A DNA stretch of 64,000 bases from Alteriqipengyuania bathyomarina_B (lineage in GTDB: Bacteria; Pseudomonadota; Alphaproteobacteria; Sphingomonadales; Sphingomonadaceae), in contig NZ_JBCFZM010000002.1 in NCBI RefSeq assembly GCF_038594605.1, positions 1 through 64,000 on the forward strand, given 5' to 3'. How positions within the stretch are numbered: the first letter of the stretch is position 1; the number at the start of each line of letters is the position of its first letter. The notes beneath the pieces were generated by a model, which saw only the letters and a program-made list of their open reading frames with translations, made no database searches and was not told where the DNA came from. Shown here one piece after another: positions 29,446 to 41,019 of the stretch. A program made the translations under genes and the position numbers.

Positions 29446-29621
29446 GGCGCGTCTTCGATGATGGTGACCGGTGGTGCGAAGGGCAAGCCGAGACGCACGA
29501 AAATCGGGAGAGAAAATCGACGAGCCATCTGCCGGACCCGACTAGCGCGGAGAGCATGGCCGGTACGTTAATCGATCGCCCCGCTCACCGCAAAAATCGC
29601 GCGCCCCGTCAGCGCCTCGCG

Positions 29622-30104
29622 TCAGCCACGCTCCCGCATTATTCGCGCCTTGTCGCGCTGCCAGTCACGATCCTTGAGGTAATCGCGTTTATCCTTGGTC
29701 TGACGTCCCTTGGCGAGCGCCAGTTCGACCTTCGCGCGGCCCTGACCGTTAAAGTACACACTAAGGGGCACAAGCGTCATTCCCTTGCGCTCAACCGCAC
29801 CAAGCAGCTTTTCGATCTCTCTTTCGTGCAACAGCAGCTTGCGCGGGCGCTTGGGCTCGTGGTTCAGGCGGTTGCCATGGGTATATTCGGGGATGTTGGC
29901 ATTGATGAGCCACGCCTGCCCGTCGCGCACCTCGGCATAGGATTCGGCAATCGCCGCCTCGCCCGACCGGAGCGACTTCACCTCGGTGCCCTGCAGCGCG
30001 ATGCCCGCCTCGAACTTCTCTTGCACCTCATAGTCGAAGCGCGCGCGCCGGTTCTCGGCGACGACCTTGCGCTTGTCGAAGGTGGTGGGTTTGGGGCGAG
30101 CCAT
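29622..30104 (-). CDS. smpB: SsrA-binding protein SmpB
   Basis: A 160-aa protein with the SmpB signatures ENRRARFDYEV, GTEVKSLRSG and the basic C-terminal tail (KDKRDYLKDRDWQRDK). It delivers tmRNA to stalled ribosomes for trans-translation. ATG 30104 starts the conserved N-terminus; longer starts lack support. The 176 bases between it and the DUF2062 gene hold no convincing gene. Confidence 0.96.
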   Translation of the reverse strand: MARPKPTTFDKRKVVAENRRARFDYEVQEKFEAGIALQGTEVKSLRSGEAAIAESYAEVRDGQAWLINANIPEYTHGNRLNHEPKRPRKLLLHEREIEKLLGAVERKGMTLVPLSVYFNGQGRAKVELALAKGRQTKDKRDYLKDRDWQRDKARIMRERG

Positions 30105-30223
30105 AAGGGGGCGCGATGTAGGCGCGTCGTGCGCCAATTGGAAGGGTCGGCGCAGCAATGCGCTGGGGGATGACGCCGGGTCGCCGCTTGCGCAGCGCGC
30201 CATGCCCGTGGCTATGCTGGGAG

Positions 30224-31288
30224 ATGGACCAGCCCGAACCCTTCGCCATCCACGATGTCGAGATTGCGCCCGGCACTGCGGAAATCCTCAAAATCCCGGT
30301 CAGCCAGCAGGTCACCGGGCTTGAGGCGTCGCTGGCACTCAAGGTGCTGCACGGCGCGAAGCCCGGCCCGGCAGTGTTCGTCAGCGCGGCGATCCATGGG
30401 GACGAGATCGTCGGGACCGCGATCATCCAGCGGCTGCTCGACCACCTGATGCCCGGCGCGATGGCGGGCACGCTGATCCTTGCCCCGGCGGTCAATATCT
30501 ACGGCTTCGCCTCGCACAGCCGCTACCTGCCCGACCGGCGCGATCTCAACCGCAGCTTTCCGGGTTACGAGAACGGCAGCCTCGCCGCGCAGCTGGCGCA
30601 TACTTTCCTCGAACAGGTGATCGACCGCTGCTCGCTCGGCATCGATCTGCACACCGCCGCGGTGCATCGCTACAACCTGCCGCAGATCCGCATCGCCTCG
30701 GGCAGCCCGTACCTCACCGAACTGGCGATGGCCTTCGCCCCGCCGATCATCATCGAAAGCCCCTTGCGGCCCGGATCGATGCGCGCGCTCGCGGCGGATC
30801 GCGAGGTGCCGATGCTGCTGCTCGAAGCGGGCGAGGCGCTGCGGTTCGACCGGCATGCGATCAGTGTCGGCGTCCACGGCGTGCTGCGCGTGCTGGCGCA
30901 TATCGGGATGCTCGAACGGCACGGCGGAGCGGACCAGGTGGAAGTGCCGATCCGCGCCAACCGCTCGACCTGGGTCCGCGCGCCGAGGGGCGGCGTCTCG
31001 CGCCGCGTGCGAAAATCGGGCGACATCGTGAAGCAAGGCGGCCTGCTGGCGGTGGTCGGAGGCCTGTTCGGCGAGGACGGGATGGAAATGGCGAGCCCGG
31101 TCGATGGCGTGGTGATCGGCCATGCGACGCTGCCGGTGGTCAACCAGGGCGATGCGATGTTCCATGTCGCGGAGGTCGAGACGCCGGATCGCGTCGGCAA
31201 GGATGCGCGCAGCATCGTGGAAGCAATGGCGGTCAGCCAGCCGCCCCACCCGCCGACGACGCTGCTGGACGAGGACGAGGTGCTTTAG
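30224..31288 (+). CDS. succinylglutamate desuccinylase / aspartoacylase family hydrolase
   Basis: A 354-aa zinc hydrolase of the AstE/AspA family. The metal site is visible as HGDE (about residues 59-62) and His in IDLHTAAV; DLNRSFPG is the substrate-binding Arg loop. The C-terminal about 90 residues form a biotinyl-like beta domain (SGDIVKQGGLL). It deacylates an N-acyl amino acid; the substrate is unknown. ATG 30224 follows GGGAG closely. Its stop overlaps that of the convergent small membrane-protein gene by four bases. Confidence 0.85.
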   Translation: MDQPEPFAIHDVEIAPGTAEILKIPVSQQVTGLEASLALKVLHGAKPGPAVFVSAAIHGDEIVGTAIIQRLLDHLMPGAMAGTLILAPAVNIYGFASHSRYLPDRRDLNRSFPGYENGSLAAQLAHTFLEQVIDRCSLGIDLHTAAVHRYNLPQIRIASGSPYLTELAMAFAPPIIIESPLRPGSMRALAADREVPMLLLEAGEALRFDRHAISVGVHGVLRVLAHIGMLERHGGADQVEVPIRANRSTWVRAPRGGVSRRVRKSGDIVKQGGLLAVVGGLFGEDGMEMASPVDGVVIGHATLPVVNQGDAMFHVAEVETPDRVGKDARSIVEAMAVSQPPHPPTTLLDEDEVL

Positions 31289-31533
31289 GAGACGACGAAG
31301 ACGTCGAGCGTGACAAGCACAACACCGCTTGCCATCACGAACCAGCCGCCGCGTTTGATCTTCGAGGGATTGCGAAGTTGCGGGTAGGCTTCGAGTTCAC
31401 GGCGTTCTTCGAAATAACGGTCCTTGCCGGATTGCAGACGTTGCTGCGCATCCCTTGCCGACTTTGCGGCAGTGAACACCGTAAAGGCGCCCATCAAGAT
31501 CAACGCGATTCCGAACCAGCCAGACGTGCCCAT
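31285..31533 (-). CDS. small two-span membrane protein
   Basis: An 82-aa protein with hydrophobic segments at about residues 5-22 and 63-80 separated by a charged Arg/Glu-rich loop. ATG 31533 overlaps the dapA stop (TGATG), pointing to translational coupling with dapA. It ends tail-to-tail with the AstE/AspA-type gene. No family is recognised. Confidence 0.7.
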   Translation of the reverse strand: MGTSGWFGIALILMGAFTVFTAAKSARDAQQRLQSGKDRYFEERRELEAYPQLRNPSKIKRGGWFVMASGVVLVTLDVFVVS

Positions 31534-32414
31534 CACACCAGCCCCGCATGCTCCAGCGCCTTGTCGACGGCATATCGCGCCGCCTCCGAGCACGCAGTCA
31601 AAGGCAGCCGCACTTCGTCGGTCATCCAGCTCTGCGTGCGCGATAGCGCATATTTGACCGGCGCGGGGCTCGAATCCTCGAACATCGCATAGTGCAGCGG
31701 ATACAGCCGGTCGTTGAGTTCGCGCGCGCGTACCAGGTCGTTATCCGCGCAGGCCTGCTGGAATTCGGCGCACAGCTTGGGCGCGACGTTGGCGGTCACC
31801 GAGATGCAGCCCGATCCACCCGCGGCGTTGAAGGGCAGCGCCAACTCGTCATTGCCCGACAGCTGGCAGAAATCTCTGGAGATGCCCATGCGGTGGTCGG
31901 CGACGCGCGACAGGTCCTCGCTCGCGTCCTTGATCGCGATAATTACGTCGGGGAATTTCTCCGCCAGCTCGCAGACCGTTTCAGGCAGGATGTCGGTCAC
32001 CGTGCGGCCGGGCACGTTGTAGAGCACGATCGGCAACTCGCCATGTTCGGCCAGATGGCTGAAATGCGCGATCAGGCCCGCCTGGCTCGGCTTGTTGTAA
32101 TAGGGCGCAACGCACAGGCCTGCGGTCACCCCCGCCTTTTTCGCGAATTTCAGATGCAGCAGCGCGTTGTTCGTATCGTTGCTGCCGCACCCGGCGATGA
32201 TCGGGACGCGGCCAGCCGCCTGCTCCACGCACAATTCGATCACCCGGTGGTGTTCGGCATTGGACAGAGTTGAGGCTTCGCCGGTCGTCCCGCACGGCAC
32301 CAGCGCGGCGCTGCCCTGCTCGATTTGCCAGTCGACCAGCGTGCGAAAGGCGGCTTCGTCCAGCGTGCCGGCCCGAAACGGGGTTACCAGCGCCGGGATA
32401 GAGCCTGAGAACAT
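31533..32414 (-). CDS. dapA: 4-hydroxy-tetrahydrodipicolinate synthase
   Basis: A 293-aa TIM-barrel aldolase. GTTGEAS (Thr pair of the proton relay), YNVPGRT (Tyr of the triad) and the Schiff-base Lys in IAIKDAS are present. It condenses pyruvate with aspartate semialdehyde in the lysine/meso-diaminopimelate pathway. ATG 32414 begins at the conserved MFSGSIPALVTPF. It is divergent from the lytic transglycosylase gene. Confidence 0.96.
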   Translation of the reverse strand: MFSGSIPALVTPFRAGTLDEAAFRTLVDWQIEQGSAALVPCGTTGEASTLSNAEHHRVIELCVEQAAGRVPIIAGCGSNDTNNALLHLKFAKKAGVTAGLCVAPYYNKPSQAGLIAHFSHLAEHGELPIVLYNVPGRTVTDILPETVCELAEKFPDVIIAIKDASEDLSRVADHRMGISRDFCQLSGNDELALPFNAAGGSGCISVTANVAPKLCAEFQQACADNDLVRARELNDRLYPLHYAMFEDSSPAPVKYALSRTQSWMTDEVRLPLTACSEAARYAVDKALEHAGLV

Positions 32415-32518
32415 TTGAAGCGCTCCTGCATTGGGACTATATAAGGGGCGACAAACACGGGGTTTCGCACCCTGTTCCACCCATTCGTTCAGTGCCTGAT
32501 AAGGAGCCAGTGGCCATA

Positions 32519-34471
32519 ATGTCCAGCATGACCCGACTTCCCTTTCTGGCGCTTGCCCTCGTTTCCACCACCTCGATCACCCCGCCTGCATTCGCCCAGG
32601 ATGCCGCAAGCTGGGACCGCGCCCGGGTGGAGCTGATTGCCAGCGCCCCGACGCAAATGGCGCAGGTCATCGATCGATGGGAATACCTGATCGAGCAGCG
32701 CGAGCTGCCCTTCACCGAATATGCGAGCTTCCTGCTTGCCTATCCCGATTTCCCGCAGGGCGACCGGCTGCGCGAACGCGCCGAGAACCGCCTCGACGAA
32801 AGCGTCGCCTCGCCCGAGAGCCTGGTGGCCTATTTCGACGCCAATCCGCCGGTCACAAATGCCGGCAAGGCACGCTATGCGCTCGCGCTGGCCTCCGTAT
32901 CGCGCCCCGAAGCCGCCGAGGTCGCGCGCGAGGCGTGGCGTGGCGGGCAGATGAGCGCGACGAGCGAGCCCTATCTGCTCTCGCTCTTCGGGTCGCAGAT
33001 CACCCCCGCCGACGACGATGCGCGGATGGATGCACTGCTGTGGCAGAGCTCGCTCGAAGCGGCGCAGCGCCAGATCAACCGCGTGTCGCCCGCAAAGCGC
33101 AATCTGTTCACCGCGCGGCTTGCGCTGATCCAGGGCTATACGCCCGAGAGCCAGGGCCTCGCCACGCCGCCCGATGCCAATCAGGACCCGGGCTATATTT
33201 ACAACCTTGCGAAGTATTACCGCGAAAACGGCCAGCTGCCGCAGGCGATTTCCCTGCTCGCCAACCGTCCGTCCTTCGCCAAGCCCGCTTTCGACCCCGA
33301 AGATTTCGTCGGCGAGGCGCTGCGCGTGGCGCGCGGAGCAGGCTCCGATCCTTCAGCGCAGATCGCGGCCAAGGTCGACGATCTGTTCGCGCCCGGTACC
33401 GATATCAGCAAGGAAGCCTATCGCTTGCGCGACGACTATACCTCGCTGATGTGGCTGGGTGGGACCAACGCCTACTGGAACCTCGGCCAGCCGGGGCGCG
33501 CGGCCCCGCTGTTCTATCGCTACGGCGCGGCGGCACAGACCCCGCAGACCCGGTCCAAGGGTTTCTACTGGGCGGGCCTCGCCTCCGAACGCGCGGGCGA
33601 GAGCAGCGAAGCGACCCGCTATTACGAGATGGCAGCGCGCTATTCCGACCGTTTCTACGGCCAGCTCGCGCTTGCCAAGCTGGGCCGCGAAATGCCTTCG
33701 CTGGGCGGCAACAGCGTCGCCCTGCCGACTGCGGAGCAACGCGCCGCCTTCGAACGTGCGCCGCTGACCAATGCGGTGCGCGAAGTGGCGCGCGGCGCAC
33801 CGTGGCGCACGGGCATCCAGTTCTACCAGGAAATCTCCGATCAGGCCGAAACGCCCGAAGAGCACGCGCTGGTCGCCGAACTGGCGCGCGAAACGGGCCG
33901 CCGCGATCTCGCCGTCAATGTCGCCGAGGCGGCGGCTGCCGATGGCCACCGGGGCTTCGTGACCCAGGGCTTCCCCACGATGACACCTCCCGGCGGGGCC
34001 AACTGGACGATGGTCCACGCGATCTCGCGGCAGGAAAGCCAGTTCGCCGCCAACGCGATCAGCCATGCCGGCGCACGCGGCCTGATGCAGCTGATGCCCG
34101 CTACTGCGCGTGAACAGGCGGGCAAGCTGGGCCTTGGCTATAGCCGTGACAACCTGATCGCGGACCCGGTCTACAACATGCAGCTCGGCAATGCCTATTT
34201 CGCCCGCATGCTGGACTATTATGGCGGTGCCTATCCGCTCGCCATCGCGGCCTATAACGCCGGGCCGGGCAACGTGAACAAGTGGCTGCGCGCCAATGGC
34301 GACCCGCGCCAGGGCGGGATCGACTACGTCACCTGGATCGAGCGAATCCCGATCTACGAGACCAAGAACTACGTCCAGCGCGTGATCGAGAATGCCGCCA
34401 TCTACGAGCAGCTCAATCCGAACCGTGCGATGACGGGCCGCCCCCGGATGGCGGGTGACTTCCTGCGCTAA
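32519..34471 (+). CDS. soluble lytic murein transglycosylase (Slt70-like)
   Basis: A 650-aa periplasmic protein: signal peptide (cleavage after PAFA), a long alpha-helical superhelical U/L region, and a C-terminal GH23 domain with catalytic Glu in SRQESQF (about residue 506), GLMQLMPATA and AAYNAGPGN. It cleaves peptidoglycan glycan strands to 1,6-anhydro-muropeptides, the kind of substrate the AmpG-like permease at 2159-3952 would import. The start could be ATG 32519 or GTG 32510; AAGGAG at 32501-32506 sits between ideal spacings for the two. Confidence 0.9.
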   Translation: MSSMTRLPFLALALVSTTSITPPAFAQDAASWDRARVELIASAPTQMAQVIDRWEYLIEQRELPFTEYASFLLAYPDFPQGDRLRERAENRLDESVASPESLVAYFDANPPVTNAGKARYALALASVSRPEAAEVAREAWRGGQMSATSEPYLLSLFGSQITPADDDARMDALLWQSSLEAAQRQINRVSPAKRNLFTARLALIQGYTPESQGLATPPDANQDPGYIYNLAKYYRENGQLPQAISLLANRPSFAKPAFDPEDFVGEALRVARGAGSDPSAQIAAKVDDLFAPGTDISKEAYRLRDDYTSLMWLGGTNAYWNLGQPGRAAPLFYRYGAAAQTPQTRSKGFYWAGLASERAGESSEATRYYEMAARYSDRFYGQLALAKLGREMPSLGGNSVALPTAEQRAAFERAPLTNAVREVARGAPWRTGIQFYQEISDQAETPEEHALVAELARETGRRDLAVNVAEAAAADGHRGFVTQGFPTMTPPGGANWTMVHAISRQESQFAANAISHAGARGLMQLMPATAREQAGKLGLGYSRDNLIADPVYNMQLGNAYFARMLDYYGGAYPLAIAAYNAGPGNVNKWLRANGDPRQGGIDYVTWIERIPIYETKNYVQRVIENAAIYEQLNPNRAMTGRPRMAGDFLR

Positions 34472-34491
34472 GGCAGGCTAGTCTGCCGGGC

Positions 34492-34989
34492 ATGGCTGCA
34501 GACAATCCGATCACGCCCGCCGGATATTCGGCAATGAAGGCGCGCTACGACCACCTGCTCGGCACCGCGCGGCCCGAGATCGTGGAGATCGTCAGCTGGG
34601 CTGCGGGCAATGGCGACCGCTCGGAAAACGGCGATTATATCTATGGTCGCAAGAAAATGCGCGAGATCGACCGCGAGCTGGCGCATCTCGCCCGGCGAAT
34701 GAAGGCCGCGCGGGTGATCGATCCGGCAGACCAGCCCAACCGGGACCGCGTGTTCTTCGGCGCGACGGTTACCCTGGTGGACGAGGACGACCGCGAGAAG
34801 GTGCTCACTCTGGTCGGCAACGACGAGGCGGAGGCGAGCGAGGGCCGCATCGGCTGGGGCTCCCCCATGGCGCGCGCGCTGCGCGGGGCCGAAGTCGGCG
34901 ATACCCGGATGGTCAAAGGCCCAACGGGCCTGCGCGAGTGGGAAGTGCTGAGGATTTCCTATCCCGACAAGTCGAGTCAAGCAGCATGA
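34492..34989 (+). CDS. greB: transcription elongation factor GreB
   Basis: A 165-aa Gre factor: N-terminal coiled coil with the acidic tip region (NGDRSENGDYIYGRKKM) that enters the RNA polymerase secondary channel, and a C-terminal FKBP-like domain (GWGSPMARALRGAEVGD). It stimulates transcript cleavage to rescue backtracked polymerase. GRKKMREIDRE favours GreB over GreA. The stop overlaps the next gene's ATG (ATGA). Confidence 0.93.
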   Translation: MAADNPITPAGYSAMKARYDHLLGTARPEIVEIVSWAAGNGDRSENGDYIYGRKKMREIDRELAHLARRMKAARVIDPADQPNRDRVFFGATVTLVDEDDREKVLTLVGNDEAEASEGRIGWGSPMARALRGAEVGDTRMVKGPTGLREWEVLRISYPDKSSQAA

Positions 34990-35483
34990 AGCGCGCCGCA
35001 ATCCTGATCGCGACTGCGGTAAGCCTGCTGGCGGTTCCCGCGCCGATCCTCGCCCGCGCGTCGCTCGGCGTGTTCGATGACTGGGGCGCCTTCCGCGATC
35101 CGCGCCTGCCGCGCTGCTACGCCATATCGAAGGGTGAACGCACCCGGGGCACGCGCGATTTCGAGCCTTATGCGACGGTCGGCACCTGGCCCAGCCGCAA
35201 GATCCGCAACCAGGTCCATCTTCGCCTTTCGCGGCGTCTGGCATCGAACGGCACGGTCACCTTGCGGATCGGCGGAGACACCTATCGGCTCACCGCTGGC
35301 GAGGCCGATGCCTGGGCACAGGACAAACGCATGGATGCGGCCATCGTCGCGGCCATGCGCGCGGGCAGCCGGATGAGCGTGATCGCGACCGACAGGGGCG
35401 GCAACCGCTTCACCGATCGCTACAGCCTGTCGGGCGTCGCCACCGCGATCGACGCGGCGAGCATTGCCTGCGCGCGGGATTAG
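34986..35483 (+). CDS. exported protein, weakly IalB-like
   Basis: A 165-aa protein with a Sec signal peptide (cleavage after ILARA) and a mature domain beginning with GVFDDWGAFRDP and one early Cys, loosely recalling the invasion-associated locus B (IalB) family. That likeness is from memory of the pattern and is tentative. The ATGA overlap with greB couples their translation. Probably periplasmic. Confidence 0.7.
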   Translation: MKRAAILIATAVSLLAVPAPILARASLGVFDDWGAFRDPRLPRCYAISKGERTRGTRDFEPYATVGTWPSRKIRNQVHLRLSRRLASNGTVTLRIGGDTYRLTAGEADAWAQDKRMDAAIVAAMRAGSRMSVIATDRGGNRFTDRYSLSGVATAIDAASIACARD

Positions 35484-35504
35484 CCCTCGGTAGAGTTCAG
35501 ACAC

Positions 35505-35536
35505 AAAAAGGGCGCGGCCATTGCTGGCCACGCCCT
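35505..35536 (-). terminator. terminator of the outer-membrane barrel gene
   Basis: A 12-bp stem (35509-35520 with 35525-35536, one mismatch), TTGC loop, and five A on the plus strand that read as T5 on the minus strand. Lies just past the stop of the barrel gene. Confidence 0.85.
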
Positions 35537-35561
35537 CTCGTCAGTCGATATCGGACTACGC

Positions 35562-36230
35562 TTAGAAGCGCGCGCCGACGCCGACCAGAACCTGGTGACG
35601 GTCCGTATCGACATCGAAACGCTCGCTGTCTGGCAGGGTGCCGTCGAAATCCACCTCGGCCTTCGAGTAGTTCGAATAGCGATATTCGACATTCGCAAAG
35701 AGGTTGTTGCCGAAGGCATATTCGAGACCGCCGCCAACGCGATAGCCATCGAGGTCGTAATCGTCGTTGAACTCGGTCGTGCCGTCATTGCTGCGCACGT
35801 TGAGCTTGGCGTTGGTGTAGCCGCCCTTGGCGTAGAACATCATGTTCGGGTTGGCCTTCACACCGATGCGTCCACCCAGATAGAGGTCGCGACCGGCCGA
35901 GACGTTGCCGAAGCCGAAGCCTTCGAAGTCGCCGTCGTCGAAGTCGGTATCGGCGGTCGAGCCTGCGAATTCGGCTTCGGGGCCGATCACGACTTTGCCG
36001 AGATCGACGTCGTAGCCGACGCTCGCGCCGTAGAAGACGCCTTCCGCGGACTGGTCGTTGTTGTCGTTGCCATCGTCATCGATCGAGCTGCCGGCCTTGA
36101 GCTGGTCGTAGCCCGTCGTCGCCTGCACGCGCAGGCCGCTGAACGGCGTGTCTTCACCAACCTGCGCTGCGGCAGGTGCGGCCATCGCAACGAGCGAGCC
36201 GGTGGCGAGGAGTGCAAACATCTTGGTCAT
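35562..36230 (-). CDS. outer-membrane beta-barrel protein
   Basis: A 222-aa protein with a Sec signal peptide (cleavage after PAAAQ) and alternating amphipathic strands typical of an 8-stranded OmpA-like barrel, ending in the C-terminal Phe signature (VGVGARF) recognised by BamA. Extracellular-loop regions are Asp/Asn-rich. ATG 36230 has AGAAGGAAG upstream. It has its own terminator. It is probably an abundant structural or porin-like surface protein; substrate is unknown. Confidence 0.85.
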   Translation of the reverse strand: MTKMFALLATGSLVAMAAPAAAQVGEDTPFSGLRVQATTGYDQLKAGSSIDDDGNDNNDQSAEGVFYGASVGYDVDLGKVVIGPEAEFAGSTADTDFDDGDFEGFGFGNVSAGRDLYLGGRIGVKANPNMMFYAKGGYTNAKLNVRSNDGTTEFNDDYDLDGYRVGGGLEYAFGNNLFANVEYRYSNYSKAEVDFDGTLPDSERFDVDTDRHQVLVGVGARF

Positions 36231-36441
36231 TCTGATTCTTCCTTCTTTCAAGTGCCGCCTGCGATTGCGGCACGCAGAGAAGGAATGTGCGAGGGCACCG
36301 CGAAGTTTCATTAACGTGACACAACAAGAAACTGTGGCATACGCGCAACAATCGTTCGTCCAACAGCCCCGATCGAGCGACGAGCGACAGGAACGAACGT
36401 GTGCCGAGCGGGGGTGCTGGAACTGAACGCAGAAAACGACT

Positions 36442-37703
<1,262 letters not shown>

Positions 37704-37707
<4 letters not shown>

Positions 37708-38350
37708 GCTGGATCGTCGAGGCGATCTGCGCGGGACGCGCAGCCTCGCTTCGGGTGGAAAGCACAGCGCGATTGCCAAGTCGCCGCTCGATGGCCCGGT
37801 GGAGATCGGGCTCAGCGGCATTGCGGGAGACGAGCAGGTCGATCGCCGTCACCACGGTTTTCCGGCGATGGCCGTCCATCTCTACCCCGCCGATCACTAT
37901 GCCTGGCTGAGACGCCAAGTCGGCGAACTGCCCGTGCTGGCTTCCGCAGGGGGCTTGGGCGAAAACCTGTTCGTCCATGGCATCGACGAAACCATGGTCT
38001 GCATCGGCGGTCGTTACCGGCTCGGCACCGCAATCCTGGAAGTCACCCAGCCCCGCCAGCCCTGCGCCACGATCGAGCGCCATCTGGGCCGCAAGGGCAT
38101 TGTAAAAGCGGTCGTCGAAAGCGGGCGGTGCGGGATATTCTTCAGAGTGATCGAGCCTGGCCTGGCTGAAGCCGGCGACATATTGAATCCGATAGAGCGA
38201 GGCGAAACCGTCTGGCCTGTGCGGCGCGCCTTTCACCTCGTTTATGGTGGAGGCAAGCCGGATCGCAGCGAGCTTCAAGAACTTGCCTGCCTGCCCCGCG
38301 TTTCCGATCGGCTGATCCGCGACATTCGCCGTAAGCACCCTGCCACCTGA
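37704..38350 (+). pseudogene. MOSC domain protein, frameshifted near its N-terminus
   Basis: GTG 37704 overlaps the rlmN stop and encodes the expected MOSC N-terminus (VEAICAGRAASL). The conserved continuation (SGGKHSAIAKSPLDGP) then appears in a different frame, which runs on through GDEQVDRRHHG, GLGENLFV and TQPRQPCATIERH to 38350. A one-base loss near 37755-37760 would restore a full-length YiiM-like protein of about 215 aa. The downstream frame has no good start of its own, so the gene is either inactivated, programmed to shift, or affected by a base error. MOSC proteins bind the molybdenum cofactor. Confidence 0.75.
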
Positions 38351-38430
38351 TCGGCTCGGTCAGCGATCGGCATCTTGAAAAGAGCCACTCGAGGTGTAAC
38401 ACTCCAATAACACACCAAGGGAGGTTCTGC

Positions 38431-39411
38431 TTGCGTACGTTTCTGACAATTCTCGCCGCGTTCGGCCTGGGGCTCTCGACCAGCGCCGCGGCCGATCCCG
38501 GCCCCCCGGTCGCCCCGACCGAGATCATGGTCGGCGACGAACTGCCCTATGCTTTTTTCGCCACGCCCGAGGGTGAGGGCCCCTTTCCTGTCGTGATCGT
38601 GCTCGGCGGCAGCGAAGGGGGCGACATGGGATCGCGCAGCTCGGCCCCACGTTTCATCGAACAGGGCTACGCGGTGCTGGGGCTGCCCTACTACTCGCCC
38701 GGCTATCTTCCCCCCGCTCGACAGCTGCCCGAACTGCCCGAAGCCTTCGACTCGATCCCGCTCGAAAAGCTGGCCATCGCGCGCGACTGGCTCCGGGCGC
38801 GCGGTGATGTGCAGGGCGATACCATCGGGCTCTACGGCGTTTCCAAGGGGGCGGAATTCGTGCTTGCCGGTGCCAGCCGAATCGACGGATTTGCAGCCGT
38901 GGTTGCGATCGTGCCCAGCGATGTGGTCTGGGAAGGCTGGGGCCCGCAGGCGAAGCCGGGTGAGGTCAGCAGTTTTTCGTGGCAAGGCGAAGCACTGCCC
39001 TTCGTGCCCTATCTCGGCATGGAAGAAGAGTTCGCGAAATACGCGATCCCCGGGGCAGTCGTGCGCCTGCGCACACCGCAGGACGCCGGACGCCGCGCCA
39101 ATCCCGAGCGCGTGCCAGCCGCACGCATTCGCGTCGAGGAGATTGACGAGCCGGTGCTCGTCGCGGGCGGCGATGCCGACAACACCTGGAACTCGGGCGG
39201 AATGGCGCAGAATGTCGCCGAACGCCGGGCCGAAGCAGGCGGGCTGGAAACGGTCGCGCTGATCTATCCGGACGCAGGCCACGCGCTGTCGGGCACCGGC
39301 GTCCAGCGGACCGAGGGCGAGTTCCGCTACGACGAAGCGACGCTTGCCGCGCAGCGGGAAATCTGGCCCGCCACGCTCGCCTTCCTCGCCGAGCACCTGA
39401 AGGGCGATTGA
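38431..39411 (+). CDS. exported alpha/beta hydrolase, BAAT C-terminal-like
   Basis: A 326-aa protein with a signal peptide (cleavage after SAAA) and an alpha/beta-hydrolase core: nucleophile Ser in GVSKGAE, acid in the GGDADNTW region and His in DAGHALSG. Arrangement and length suit the acyl-CoA thioesterase/BAAT C-terminal or dienelactone hydrolase-like group. The start is TTG 38431 behind AAGGGAGG. Periplasmic location is predicted; the substrate is unknown. Confidence 0.8.
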   Translation: MRTFLTILAAFGLGLSTSAAADPGPPVAPTEIMVGDELPYAFFATPEGEGPFPVVIVLGGSEGGDMGSRSSAPRFIEQGYAVLGLPYYSPGYLPPARQLPELPEAFDSIPLEKLAIARDWLRARGDVQGDTIGLYGVSKGAEFVLAGASRIDGFAAVVAIVPSDVVWEGWGPQAKPGEVSSFSWQGEALPFVPYLGMEEEFAKYAIPGAVVRLRTPQDAGRRANPERVPAARIRVEEIDEPVLVAGGDADNTWNSGGMAQNVAERRAEAGGLETVALIYPDAGHALSGTGVQRTEGEFRYDEATLAAQREIWPATLAFLAEHLKGD

Positions 39412-39520
39412 GCGTCGAAAGCGCGCGGACGGGGTGGTCCTCGGCTCGATTTCCAAGACGTTTCGAATGTCCGTATCGAACGCTCTTTAATCCGACGCGA
39501 CAGTGTGGTCTTATCGCACA

Positions 39521-40293
39521 GTGAAAAGACCCGCCGTCCTCGTCACCGGAGGCGCCCAGCGCGTCGGCGCGGCTTTCTCGCGGGCGTTCGCCGCTGCGGG
39601 CTGGCATGTCATTATCCATTACCGCTCGTCCGGGGACGCGGCCGCCAAGCTCGCAACCGGGCTTCCGTCGGCGGAAACCGTGCAGGCGGACCTGGCGCAG
39701 GACGGCGCGCCCGACCAACTTGCGCGCAGCATCGCCGCACGGATGGGCGACTGGCGGTGCCTCGTCAACTCGGCATCGGTTTTCATCCCGGACGATGTCA
39801 CCGCGCTCGATCCCCAAACATTCGACACCTCGATGCGCGTCAACGCCCGCGCCCCCGCCCTGCTCGCGCAGAGCTATCTCGCGCATGCCCGCGCACCCGG
39901 TGGACGCCGGGTGATCCAGGTGACCGACCAGAAGCTGGCCAATCCCAATCCCGATTTCTTCAGCTACACCATGAGCAAGCATGCGCTCGACGCGACGATC
40001 CGGATGCTGGCCCAGACGCGCGACAATGGGGGTGCTGCGCGCAGCGAAGACCGCGTCTACGGCGTCGCGCCGGGAGCCATCCTCGCCAGCCACGACCAGA
40101 GCGAGGACGAGGCGGAGCGATCGCACCTGCTCAACCTGCGCCGCCGCAGGACCACGCCGCAGGACGTGGCCCAAACGGCGGTGATGCTGGCGCAGGGCGA
40201 TCTGGCGAGCGGCGAGACCGTATTTGTCGACAGCGGCCAGCACCTGCTAAACCAGCCGCGCGACGTGATCTATCTGGAACGGGAAGGTGTGCG

Positions 40294-40297
<4 letters not shown>
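39521..40297 (+). CDS. pteridine reductase-like SDR (FolM/PTR1 type)
   Basis: A 258-aa short-chain dehydrogenase. The cofactor loop is TGGAQRVG, the TGxxxRxG form that marks FolM and PTR1 rather than the usual TGxxxGxG. A DQ dipeptide (QVTDQKLANPNPDF) and the YTMSK catalytic pair also fit. It should reduce dihydromonapterin or dihydrofolate-type pteridines with NADPH. The start is GTG 39521 or an earlier in-frame GTG at 39503; no strong ribosome-binding site separates them. It overlaps the next gene (ATGA), heading a three-gene unit with a molybdopterin enzyme. Confidence 0.85.

Positions 40298-41015
<718 letters not shown>

Positions 41016-41019
<4 letters not shown>

Noticed and set aside
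32474..32490. A possible LexA box upstream of the lytic transglycosylase (GTTC...GTTC)
   Set aside because: The half-sites are nine bases apart rather than seven, and the gene is not a repair gene.
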